Source: Chondrosia reniformis (taxonomy: Eukaryota > Porifera > Demospongiae > Chondrillida > Chondrillidae). Taken from it: a DNA stretch of 64,000 nt. The translations under genes were made by a program, and so were the position numbers. The notes under the pieces were generated by a model. The model was not told the DNA's origin, made no database searches, and saw only the letters and a program-made list of their open reading frames with translations. Positions 1 to 10,234 of this stretch are shown one piece after another (the first letter of the stretch is position 1; each line of letters begins with the position of its first letter). Location of the stretch: contig OX359197.1 in assembly GCA_947172415.1 (NCBI GenBank), positions 7,193,673-7,257,672 of the forward strand, in the 5' to 3' direction.

Positions 1-1984
1 CACCAAACTGTCGGATGTACCGTCCATCCTGATCATGTACTTTAATGCAATGATTGATATGGTCACTGATGTACACTAATCCATCTGGTGATATACAGAG
101 CTGCCAGGGAAATTGAAAGCAACCTGCTCCACTGCCATATGAACCAAAGCATCTTAGGAACTGACCATTCTCTGTACTAAATACAGATATTCTATGATTG
201 CCACTTTCTACTATAAAAAGGTGTCCCTCTTCATTGACTGCCACTCCTATAGGACAACTTAACTGACCTAGCTTTGACCCTTGACCTCCAAACTGTCTTA
301 CTAGTTGACCAGTTGGAGTGTAGATCTTGATAACATGGTTGCTATAGTCACTATTGACAATGTTACCAGATTTGCTGAAAGTTATCCCATAGACATAGCC
401 ACAATCATTCTTAAATCTTCTCACAATTTGACCTGTCCTGTTAATAACAAGGATTTCTTTGGTGTTGTATTTTGCAGCATACAACATTCCATCTGATCCA
501 CAAGCTACTGCATAGCATGCTCCACCAATCATAATCTCTTTTTGGATTTCGTTCATCTCCTTGATATCCAATGGCTTAGCAACCTTCACCTCTATCGGAC
601 TGCCCACTACGTGGTGACCTCCGATGGTCACACTCAGCATACATTCGAGTGATGGAACACTCTTAAAGTGTACCTCATATGTGCCATCTCTCTTGTCTGT
701 TACCTTACCTCTCAGAGGAACACCTGCTGTCACAGGACAAAGGACAGCCAACACCTTTTCTCCTCCTCGGCACTCATTGCCTCTCTCATCTTTTGTGGTG
801 ACTTTGAAGGAAAATTCTTTCTTCTTCTGTATTTGAATGAAGACAGCACCGTCTTTGTTCTTCTTCAACCCTCTAATACTGCAGTTTGGTGGATGTGCCT
901 GCAAGCAGACTCCTCCAAATGAAGACAATATCTTCTCTGTTTCGGATTGCTTGGAAGAGATAAACTGGATGGATGGGTGAATGTAGCAAGATGGCTGAGG
1001 AGTATGTCCAGTAAGTTCAAACACTCGTTTGACCACCATCTTGGTCAAGTAAAGCTGTTCTTCTCTTCTTCCATTTGAAAAGATGTCTTCTGAAAAGGAA
1101 AGAAAGTCCTCCCACTTCTTCATTTTAACTTGAAGCACTTTTCTCTGCTTGACAAGAGACTTTCTTCCGATTTCTTCTGTTTTCCTCACTTCACCAACAA
1201 GACTATCACATCTTCTAGTTACCATGGCAATTAGCTGTTCCTTCATTGCAAGGATCTCTCCCACAGCATCAGCGGACTGCTGTTGGAGACTAGCTTCACT
1301 GGCCTCCACTTCCTGAAGGGCATTGCTCAATGCCTTTGTCTGTCCCCTGGCAGACAGCACACACTGTGTCAGAGTGCTCCTGTTTAGCTCTCCCAGTTTG
1401 TCATTGATGAAGGACACACTGTGAGTCTTGTGGCCACCAACAGAATGACATATGGCACAGATCATCTGTTGACAGTCGTGACAGTATAGCTTCTTCTTTT
1501 CATTGTGTTCTGCACATTGGAAAATATCTTCTTTTGTAGAGCCACCTTCTAAGGTTTCATTAATCGATTGAATTTGATGCCTCTTAAACATTTTCTTTGA
1601 TCTGTGAAGATCTACACACTCTTGGCAAATAAAGAAATCACAGTCTGAGCAGTAGCTCACGGCTGCCCTCTTCTCTTCGTGGTCCTCTTGACAGACCACT
1701 CCTTCCTTCTGGTACTGACTGCTCACTGTCTTCCTCAGAGCAAAGGGATGGCTTGGAAGACCACCGGGAGGGATGGAGAACACTTCATCACAGATCTCAC
1801 AGGTCACTCCTTGTTGGAGCATCTTCTCCTGACACTCCACCTTCTCACACAAGGCCAGGGAGTGCAGACAAGGTAGACATTTAAGCTCTTCTACTCTCAC
1901 TCCACAACTGACACAAGAGAGACTGAGATTAGTTGATGGAAAAGAAGAACTAGAAGTGGGTGGAACCTCTGGAAGCTCAGCCAT
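1..1984 (-). CDS. TRIM-NHL copy T1, C-terminus cut by window edge
   Basis: This is the first array copy. The frame is open from the ATG at 1984 to the window edge, so the last NHL blades are not seen. The visible part has the RING-like Cys/His cluster, both B-boxes, coiled coil, filamin repeat and the first NHL blades. It belongs to a subfamily with T7 and T11: upstream of its ATG there is a different leader and a relic of a second TRIM start at 2305. A 2-bp insertion in the leader (about 2050, relative to T7) breaks the upstream in-frame extension seen in T7 and T11, so 1984 is the start here. A 3-bp in-frame insertion near 178 adds one residue to an NHL blade. Role by family: E3 ligase or post-transcriptional regulator; unproven here. 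Confidence 0.85.
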   Translation of the reverse strand, partial: MAELPEVPPTSSSSFPSTNLSLSCVSCGVRVEELKCLPCLHSLALCEKVECQEKMLQQGVTCEICDEVFSIPPGGLPSHPFALRKTVSSQYQKEGVVCQEDHEEKRAAVSYCSDCDFFICQECVDLHRSKKMFKRHQIQSINETLEGGSTKEDIFQCAEHNEKKKLYCHDCQQMICAICHSVGGHKTHSVSFINDKLGELNRSTLTQCVLSARGQTKALSNALQEVEASEASLQQQSADAVGEILAMKEQLIAMVTRRCDSLVGEVRKTEEIGRKSLVKQRKVLQVKMKKWEDFLSFSEDIFSNGRREEQLYLTKMVVKRVFELTGHTPQPSCYIHPSIQFISSKQSETEKILSSFGGVCLQAHPPNCSIRGLKKNKDGAVFIQIQKKKEFSFKVTTKDERGNECRGGEKVLAVLCPVTAGVPLRGKVTDKRDGTYEVHFKSVPSLECMLSVTIGGHHVVGSPIEVKVAKPLDIKEMNEIQKEIMIGGACYAVACGSDGMLYAAKYNTKEILVINRTGQIVRRFKNDCGYVYGITFSKSGNIVNSDYSNHVIKIYTPTGQLVRQFGGQGSKLGQLSCPIGVAVNEEGHLFIVESGNHRISVFSTENGQFLRCFGSYGSGAGCFQFPWQLCISPDGLVYISDHINHCIKVHDQDGRYIRQFG

Positions 1985-2860
1985 TTGATTTGGTAATGGT
2001 GGGATGATGTGACTTTGAAATAAGAAAGGAGCTAAATATATCAAACTATATATGCTGTGTATACAGTACGTACACGTAAACATTCTATATAATCTAGGAA
2101 CTCTGCCATGGATATAGTTTAGTTTCATTTAGTAAGTTTCTTTTCAATTTCAAGAATGAGAATAATAGAAAATTTCCTGGTTTCGAGTGTCGACATCAGC
2201 ATTATGAAGAAGAGTGTCTCCCTATCACTGATCTATTATATGTGCATGCATATGCATATATAGTTGTTGGCTGATTTTGAGTGGAACCGCAGGAAGCTCA
2301 GCCATTTTGGAAATACTTGGGATCATGTGACTTTGAAATTAGGGAGGAGCTCAATATATCAAGCTATTCATTATGTAAACAGTCCAAACCAATATTGTGT
2401 ATGACAATGTAAATTTTACTTTCTAGAAGCTAAAATACTATCAATTAATAATTCATTTAGTGAGTTAGCATGGTTTTCAACTTAAGAATGGAAATTAATA
2501 ATTAATAGAAAGGTTAATGATAGTCTCCTTTCTATTATATTAGACTGCCAAATTATACAACACATATACAGTGTTACTATAGAGTGTCTCCATCACTGAT
2601 AGCAATACCATATATAGGACCATTCAATCTCCCGGGCCAGCAACCTATTTCTATTTGAGGTGGTCTCTCTATCTATGGGTTAGGGCTCGGAGAAGGTCTC
2701 CCTATTAATCCACTACATGGCTTCTCACTATATACGACCTGTATCTGCAGTTGAACAGATAAACAGAATACGGTACTCCCTTCTGATACAAGAAACATGC
2801 AAAATCAAATTATACTATAATATGTACAATAATTAATATAACAAAAGTGCATTCAGTCCA
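1985..2860 (-). promoter_or_regulatory. Upstream region of T1 / 3' flank of copy A
   Basis: This 876-bp gap has no convincing gene. Beside T1 it carries the leader shared with T7 and T11. Around 2283-2305 lies a relic TRIM start (ATG at 2305, first eight codons recognisable, then divergence). Around 2659-2780 is the block found in every intergenic region, beginning ggtggtctctctatctatgg and followed by a second ggtctcc. The part next to copy A should hold its 3' UTR; I see no AATAAA on the minus strand. Confidence 0.5.
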
Positions 2861-5163
2861 TCAAAATAGTCCAGCGTCCTTTTTCAGTGAAGTCTGCTTC
2901 CAAGGAGGCAGAGATGAGAAGTCCGTCCGTGACATTTTAAACACGTTCTACATAAGGCACATACAATTATGTTTTGCTATGCAGACAAATAACAAATACT
3001 AAATTAGTGTACATTAAGCCAAGTATGACACTGGTAGGAGAAGGGACACATGGAATCCACCAAGTATTTACCTTAAAGTCCTCATCTCCAAGGTAGGTTT
3101 CTAATTTCTTTGGATCAACTCCCTCAGGGAGAGGTTTCTTTTTCAGCTCAGCCAGCGAGTATCTGTCTCTGCTCAGCTTCTTTAGCTCCTCTGAAGCATC
3201 TGATCGATGAGGACTCTTGATGATCACAAAAGGTCTGTTAGCCTCTGCCACCTTCTTATCACTCTCCCAGGATGGAAAGAGACCGGTGAACCGCTGGTGT
3301 TCAAAACCAGCAGAGACAACATAAACATGAGGCTCCACAATGCGACCAGTAGCTACACACAGGAAGACCAATTAATCATATCAATATATTAGGATTCAAA
3401 AGCTTATAGATGATGATTGAGAATGATTACCAATGGTTTGATTATCGCTTCATAGATTTTAACTGATAATTACGTTACATGTTATATTTATAAGCACAAC
3501 AAAATATTATTTACTTATTGAGAGCAGTCATTAGTTAGGAAGGCAAATGATACAATATTACTATTAACTTAGAAGGCAAATGGCCTAACATTAAGTTTTT
3601 TTATGAACTAAGAGAGTTAATTGCACTCAGCTGTGCAGAGGCTATGATGATAAGCACATAATCACTGGAAATGTATTACACCAAACCAGCCAAGTGACAT
3701 AAGCCATTTATGTTCACTGATATCAGTAAAATGTTAATAAAATCTCAGATGTCAAATCAAGTGTACTCACCCTTGGAGTAGTTGACGGCAGTCTCCAGTG
3801 CTAATTTTTTGTCTCTTATGAATCTCACTTGAGCATCTCCAGTAAACTGGTTCTTTTCTCTGAAACGTGGATCCGACTGCACCAGCCACCAGCCAGACCA
3901 CACATAGATCTCATATTGAGCATCCAATAGGAAGAGAGCTGAGGGTGATGGGGCAGACAGACTGTAAACAGGAGACCATTACAGCACGGGGGAGTACCTG
4001 TGTTGTAGTGGCTTACCAGGTTGTTCACAAGAGTATAAGTCTGTTTGTAGGAAGGGAAAGGCTTCCGGCTCTCCTGTCCTGCAAGGATAGAGGACCTCTG
4101 TTGGGAGGAACTCTCCCGTAGACTCCACACTTGGAGCCAATTACACTATCTAGTTATATAGCACTGTACAGTTGGGATGCTACACCAACTCACTCTTAGC
4201 AGTAGTTGGGTTCTTTGTATTTGTCACTTTAGCTGTTGTTTGTGTGGATGGAGTGACTTTAGCTGTTGACACGTCAGTTGGTTCTTTGGAAACTGCACTG
4301 TCTTCACAACTTGAAGACATGGACGATTGAGAATGTCTCTTCGAAGCATTCCCTTTCTTGTTGGATAACTTGACTTTGTGTGGAAAAGATTTAAGAGTAT
4401 TCTGTGATTTAGTGTTACTTGTCTCTGTGGACATGTGCTTTAGCTTCTTGGGTTTAGAAGTGACTTCAACTTCAGTTGTATGTTTTCTCTTTTTTCCTTT
4501 TGACTGGTCACATTGAACAACAGTGCATTTGACTCTAACACACAAAAGAACTACAAACGTACAACATTCTTAAATAGGAACTGTATGACTGAAGGTATAT
4601 AATATAGGGTATGGCAGGTAATCTTATTTAGACTGGGAAGGCTATTATTACTGGACTACTATTAAGGCACCAGTGATAATGAGATATCTTACATTCCTAG
4701 CTTCACCATTTAATACAACACTAATACCAAATATTACCTGTGGATGTACTGTATTGGTCCTTAAGACATGTTTAGTATACATCACTTATATCATTAGTTG
4801 TGGTACTACACAACATCAGAAAGTATATCTATAATGTCAATGTTAGGTACAACCTACTATAGACATACTGCAAAGCATTGCTCTTCGCTCGTATGTCAGT
4901 GTGCACATATGAAATGGACCAACATACCGAATTGTGTCGTTATCCTTTAGCAGATGAATATCTTCTTGAGGAAGCAGCGCACAGTCGTCCATTGTGAGGT
5001 CCAGTTTGACGCCACGCAGATCTTCAAAGAACCTCTTCTTGATGGCGCCACACAGATCAGCAATGACGGAACAGGATGTCAGATTCTTGAGAAACCAAAC
5101 GAACTGTGGACAAGCAGGAGGAGGGTTGACGAACAATAACTTCAACCTTACCGAGTCGGCCAT
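2861..5163 (-). CDS. Coilin N-terminus::supervillin C-terminus fusion, copy A (intact)
   Basis: Predicted six-exon gene: 5163-4928, 4534-4194, 4097-4017, 3938-3771, 3352-3072, 2947-2861, total 1194 nt (397 residues plus stop). Intron phases are 2, 1, 1, 1 and 0, all GT-AG. Residues 1-85 match the coilin N-terminal ubiquitin-like domain (VRLKLLF, PPPACPQF, VIADLCGAI, LLKDNDTIRVK). Residues 86-192 are a Lys/Ser/Thr-rich linker with a likely nuclear signal (KGKKRK). From about 195 the sequence matches the end of supervillin: FPFLQTDLYS, QPALFLLD, YEIYVWSGWW, FTGLFPSWE. A villin headpiece fills about 333-397 (LPEGVDPKKLETYL, LPPWKQTSLKK, ending AGLF). Coilin's RG box and Tudor-like domain and most of supervillin are absent. 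Family knowledge: the coilin domain self-associates in Cajal bodies, and headpieces often bind F-actin. Whether the fusion does either is unknown. Only 88 bp separate it from the T2 stop. Confidence 0.75.
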
Positions 5164-5251
5164 TTTATCTATAGACTATTGAACTACGTAGATCTAAATA
5201 TCCATTGCGAATTCAATTAACATTAAAAATTTTAAAGTTATTACAAAGCAG

Positions 5252-7461
5252 TCAGAGTACTAGTACAACAATTCTCTTGTTTCCATAGTCAGCAATATAT
5301 AGATTTCCTTCATCACTGATAGCAAGACTATAAGGATGGTCCAAGCCAAGATTATCAACTTCACTAACACACTGTCCATCTGGTCTGAATATGGAGATTT
5401 TGTTAGCATAACATGATGCAGCTATTGTGTGTCCATCACTTGTGACTGCTATACCAGTGGGGTACTTGACAATGTCTTCACCAAACTGTCGGATGTACTG
5501 TCCATCCTGAGAATGTACTTTGATGCAATGATTCTTATGGTCAGTGATGTACACTAATCCATCTGGTGATATACAGAGCTGCCAGGGAAATGTAAAGCAA
5601 CCTGCTCCACTGCCATATGAACCAAAGCATCTTAGGAACTGACCATTCTCTGTAAATACAGATATTCTATGATTGCCATGGTCTGCTATAAAAAGGTGTC
5701 CCTCCTCATTGACTGCCACTCCTGTAGGACTACTTAATTGACCTTGCTTTGACCCTTGACCTCCAAACTGTCTTACTAGTTGACCAGTTGGAGTGTAGAT
5801 CTTGATAACATGGTTGATATAGTCACCAATGACAATGTTACCAGATTTGCTGAAAGTTATCCCATTGACATAGCCACAATCATGTCTAAATCTTCTTCCA
5901 ATTTGACCTGCCCCGTTAATAACAAGGATTTCTTCGGTGTTATCATTTGCAGCATACAACATTCCATCTGATCCACAAGCTACTGCATAGCATGCTCCAC
6001 CAATTTTAATCTCTTTTAGGATTTTGCTCATCTTCTTAATATCCAATGGCTTAGCAACCTTCACCTCTACTGGACTGCCCACTACATGTGGTGACCTCCA
6101 ATGGTCACACTCAGCATACATTCGAGTGATGGAACACTCTTAAAGTGTACCTCATATGTGCCATCTCTCTTGTCTGTTACCTTACCTCTCAGAGGAACAC
6201 CTGCTGTCACAGGACAAAGGACAGCCAACACCTTTTCTCCTCCTCTGCACTCATTGCCTCTCTCATCTCTTGTGGTGACTTTGAAGGAAAATTCTTTCTT
6301 CTTCTGTATGTGAACAAAGGCAGCACCATCTTTGTTCTTCTCCAACCCTCTAATACTGCAGTTTGGTGGATGTGCCTGCAAGCAGACTCCTCCAAATGAA
6401 GACAATGTCTTCTCTGTTTGGGATTGCTTGGAAGAGATAAACTGGACAGAGGGGTGAATGTAGGAAGATGGCTGAGGAGAATGCCCAGTAAGTTCATACA
6501 CTCGTTTGACCACCATCTTGGTCAAGTAAAGCTGTTCTTCTCTTCTTCCATTTGAAAAGATGTCTTCTGAATTGGAAAGAAACTCCTCCCATTTCTTCAT
6601 TTTAACTTGAAGCACTTTTTTCTGCTTGACAAGAGCTTTTCTTCCACTTTCTTCCGTTTTCCTCACTTCACCAACAAGACTATCACATCTTCTAGTTACC
6701 ATGGCAATTAGCTGTTCCTTCATTGCAAGGATCTCTCCTACAGCATCAGCGGACTGCTGTTGGAGACTAGCTTCACTGGCCTCCACTTCCTGAAGGGCAT
6801 TGCTCAGTGCCTTTGTCTGTCCCCTGGCAGACAGCACACACTGTGTCAGAGTGCTCCTGTTTAGCTCTCCCAGTTTGTCATTGATGAAGGACACACTGTG
6901 AGTCTTGTGGCCACCAACAGAATGACATATGGCACAGATCATCTGTTGACAGTCGTGACAGTATAGCTTCTTCTTTTCATTGTGTTCTGAGCATTGGAAA
7001 ATATCTTCTTTTGTAGAGCCACCTTCTAAGGTTTCATTAATGGATTGGATTTGATGCCTCTTGAGCATTTTCTTTGATCTGTGAAGATCTACACACTCTT
7101 GGCAAATAAAGAAATCACAGTCTGTGCAGTAGCTCACGGCTGCCCTCTTCTCTTCGTGGTCCTCTTGACAGACCACTCCTTCCTTCTGATACTGACTGCT
7201 CACTGTCTTCCTCAGAGCAAAGGGATGGCTTGGAAGACCACCGGGAGGGATGGAGAACACTTCATCACAGATCTCACAGGTCACTCCTTGTTGGAGCATC
7301 TTCTCCTGACACTCCACCTTCTCACACAAGGCAAGGGAGTGCAGACAAGGTAGACATTTAAGCTCTTCTACTCTCACTTCACAACTGACACAAGAGAGAC
7401 TGAGATTAGTTGATGGAAAAGAAGAATTAGAAGTGGATGGAACCTCTGGAAGCTCAGCCAT
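5252..7461 (-). pseudogene. TRIM-NHL copy T2, frameshifted before the NHL domain
   Basis: The frame opens at 7461 and runs 459 codons through RING, B-boxes, coiled coil and most of the filamin repeat. It then stops at 6082 directly after GGHHM. A 2-bp insertion near 6086-6092 (the run reads cactacatgtggtg where other copies read cactacgtggtg) causes the break. The last filamin strand and all six NHL blades continue in another frame down to 5252. All other hallmarks are kept, so the lesion is recent. A RING/B-box/filamin-only protein could still be made and might act as a dominant partner through the coiled coil; that is speculation. Blade loops in the displaced part read GDYINHV and ADHGNHRI. 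Confidence 0.85.
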
Positions 7462-7934
7462 TTTATTTGGTATTCTTGGGATCGTGTGACTTTGAAATGA
7501 GGAAGGAACTAACTAGTTTCTATGTAAACAGTCTAAACTGTAAAATATGCACTAGTTATATATAGATGTGTGAAAATGTATATATAAATAGCAAGTGTAT
7601 ATTTGGCTTTGTAAATTTCAGTATCTAGAAAGTATTTTCACTGAATTCATTTAGTTAGTTTTCAACTCCATACACTGATAGCAATAAAAACATTATCCAT
7701 CTCACAGACGCCAGCAACCTATTTCTATTTGAGGTGATCTCTCTATCTATGGGTTAGGGCTCGGAGAAGGTCTCCCTATTAATCCACTTCATGGGTTCTC
7801 ACTATATACGGCCTGTATCTGCAGTTGAACAGATAAACAGAATACTGTACTCCCTTCTGATACAAGAAACATGCAAAATCAAATTATACTATAATCTGTA
7901 CAATAATTAATATAACAAAAGTGCATTCAGTCCA
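7462..7934 (-). promoter_or_regulatory. Upstream region of T2 / 3' flank of copy B
   Basis: This 473-bp gap has no ORF of note. The E-box near the T2 start is changed to a gtgtgac form (7484-7490). The shared intergenic block lies at about 7732-7850. Confidence 0.45.
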
Positions 7935-10229
7935 TCAAAATAGTCCAGCGTCCTTTTTCAGTGAAGTCTGCTTCCAAGGAGGCAGAGATGAGAAGTCCGT
8001 CCGAGACATTTTAAACACGTTCTACATAAGGCACATACAATTATGTTTTGCTATGCAGACAAATAACAAAATACTAAATTAGTATACATTAAGCCAAGTA
8101 TGACACTGGTAGGAGAAGGGACACATGGAATCCACCAAGTATTTACCTTAAAGTCCTCATCTCCAAGGTAGGTTTCTAATTTCTTTGGATCAACTCCCTC
8201 GGGGAGAGGTTTCTTTTTCAGCTCAGCCAGCGAGTATCTGTCTCTGCTCAGCTTCTTCAGCTCCTCTGAAGCATCTGATCGATGAGGACTCTTGATGATC
8301 ACAAAAGGTCTGTTAGCCTCGGCCACCTTCTTATCACTCTCCCAGGATGGAAAGAGATTGGTGAACCGCTGGTGTTCAAAACCAGCAGAGACAACGTAAA
8401 CATGAGGCTCCACAATGCGACCAGTAGCTACACACAGGAAGACCAATTAATCATATCAATATATTAGGATTCAAAAGTTTATAGATGATGATTGAGAATG
8501 ATTACCAATGGTTTGATTATCGCTTCATAGATTTTAACTGATAATTACGTTACATGTTATATTTGTAAGCACAACAAAATATTATTTATTTATTGAGAGC
8601 AGTAATTAGATAGGAAGGCAAATGATCCAATATTAAACATTTATGAACTAAAGAAGATAATTGCACTCAGCTGTGCAGAGGCTATGATGATAAGCACATA
8701 ATCACTGGAAATGTATTGCACCAAACCAGCCAAGTGACATAAGCCATTTATGTTCACTGATATCAGTAAAATGTAATAAAATCTAAGATGCCAAATCAAG
8801 TGTACTCACCCTTGGAGTAGCTGTCGGCAGTCTCCAGTGATAATCTTTTGTCTCTTATGAATCTCACTTGAGCATCTCCAGTAAACTGGTTCTTTTCTCT
8901 GAAACGTGGATCCGACTGCACCGGCCACCAGCCAGACCACACATAGATCTCATATTGAGTGCCCAATAGGAAGAGAGCTGAGGGTGATGGGGCAGACAGA
9001 CTGTAAACAGGAGACCATTACAGCACGGGGGAGTACCTGTGTTGTAGTGGCTTACCAGGTTGTTCACAAGAGTATAAGTCTGTTTGTAGGAAGGGAAAGG
9101 CTTCCAGCTCTCCTGTCCTGCAAGGATAGAGGACCTCTGTTGGAAGGAACTCTCCCGTAGACTCCACACTTGGAGCCAATTACACTATCTAGTTATATAG
9201 CACTGTACAGTTGGGATGCTACACCAACTCACTCTTAGCAGTAGTTGGGTTCTTTGTATTTGTCACTTTAGCTGTTGTCTGTGTGGATGGAGTGACTTTA
9301 GCTGTTGTTTGTGTGGATGGAGTGACTTTAGCTGTTGTTTGTGTGGATGGAGTGACTTTAGCTGTTGTTTGTGTGGATGGAGTGAGTTTAGCTGTTGACA
9401 CGTTAGTTGGTTCTTTGGAAACTGCACTGTCTTCACAACTTGAAGAACTGGATGATTGAGAATGTCTCTTCGAAGCATTTCCTTTCTTGTTGGATAACTT
9501 GACTTTGTGTGGAGAAGATTGAAGAGTCTTCTGAGATTTAGTGTTACTTGTCTCTGTGGACATGTGTTTCGGCTTCTTGGGTTTAGAAGTGACTTCAACT
9601 TCTTCAGTTGTATTTTTTCTCTTTTTTTCCTTTTGACTGGTCACATTGAACAACAGTGCATTTGACTCTAACACACAAAAGAACTACAAACGTACAAAAT
9701 TTTTAAATAGGAACCGTGTGACTGAAGGTATATAATATAGGGTATGGCAGGTAATCTTATTTAGACTGGGAAGGCTATTATTACTGGACTACTATTAAGG
9801 CACCAGTGATAATGAAATATCTATACATTCCTAGCTTCACCATTTAATACAACCAAATATTACCTGTAGATGTACTGTATTGGTCCTTAAGACATGTTTA
9901 GTGACATCACTTATATCATTAGTTGTGGTACTACACAACATCAGAAAGTATATCTATAATGTCAATGTCAGGTACAACCTCTGAATAGATATACTGCAAA
10001 GCATTGCTCTTCGCTCGTATGTCAGTGTGCACATATGAAATGGACCAACATACCGAATTGTGTCGTTATCCTTTAGCAGATGAATGTCTTCTTGAGGAAG
10101 CAGCGCACAGTCGTCCATTGTGAGGTCCAGTTTGACGCCACGCAGATCTTCAAAGAACCTCTTCTTGATGGCGCCACACAGATCAGCAATGACGAAACAG
10201 GATGTCAGATTCATGAGAAACCAAACGAA
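7935..10229 (-). pseudogene. Coilin-supervillin copy B, 5' end lost and exon 2 frameshifted
   Basis: Exons 2-6 keep their splice sites (9667-9233, 9136-9056, 8977-8810, 8427-8147, 8021-7935). Exon 1 survives only as 10229-10054: the first codons, including the start ATG, are missing and replaced by the palindrome-rich element at 10235-10773. The next in-frame ATG (10214) would lose the first third of the coilin domain. Exon 2 has one extra base in an A-run (about 9625 on the plus strand), which shifts the frame. It also has the longest Thr/Lys repeat, four 30-bp units. The supervillin exons show no lesion, so decay is confined to the coilin half. Confidence 0.8.
9265..9384. repeat. 30-bp coding minisatellite, four units
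   Basis: Four near-identical 30-bp units (plus strand starting actttagctgttg) in exon 2 of copy B. On the minus strand each encodes ten residues (KVTPSTQTTA). Copy number differs between array copies: one in A, C, F, G, H, J and K; two in D and E; three in I; four here. The unit length keeps the reading frame. Confidence 0.9.
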
Positions 10230-10234
10230 ACAGC

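Noticed and set aside
305..922. Short plus-strand ORFs recurring in every TRIM copy
   Set aside because: They are antisense shadows of the NHL and filamin coding sequence; recurrence follows from the array.
3411..3475. C/D-box-like motifs (atgatga ... ctga) in intron 4
   Set aside because: They are on the strand opposite the host gene, lack a terminal stem, and the C-box is broken in several copies.
4017..4130. Open frame reading WSLRESSSQQRSSILAG in all copies, as a possible exon
   Set aside because: It lacks an ATG (starts GTG), changes freely between copies, and leads into a stop in the next exon. The supervillin frame in the same DNA matches known residues and splices in phase.
6101..6497. 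Alternative minus-strand frames across the filamin region as overlapping genes
   Set aside because: They lie inside the TRIM coding frame, have no recognisable domain and differ non-synonymously between copies.
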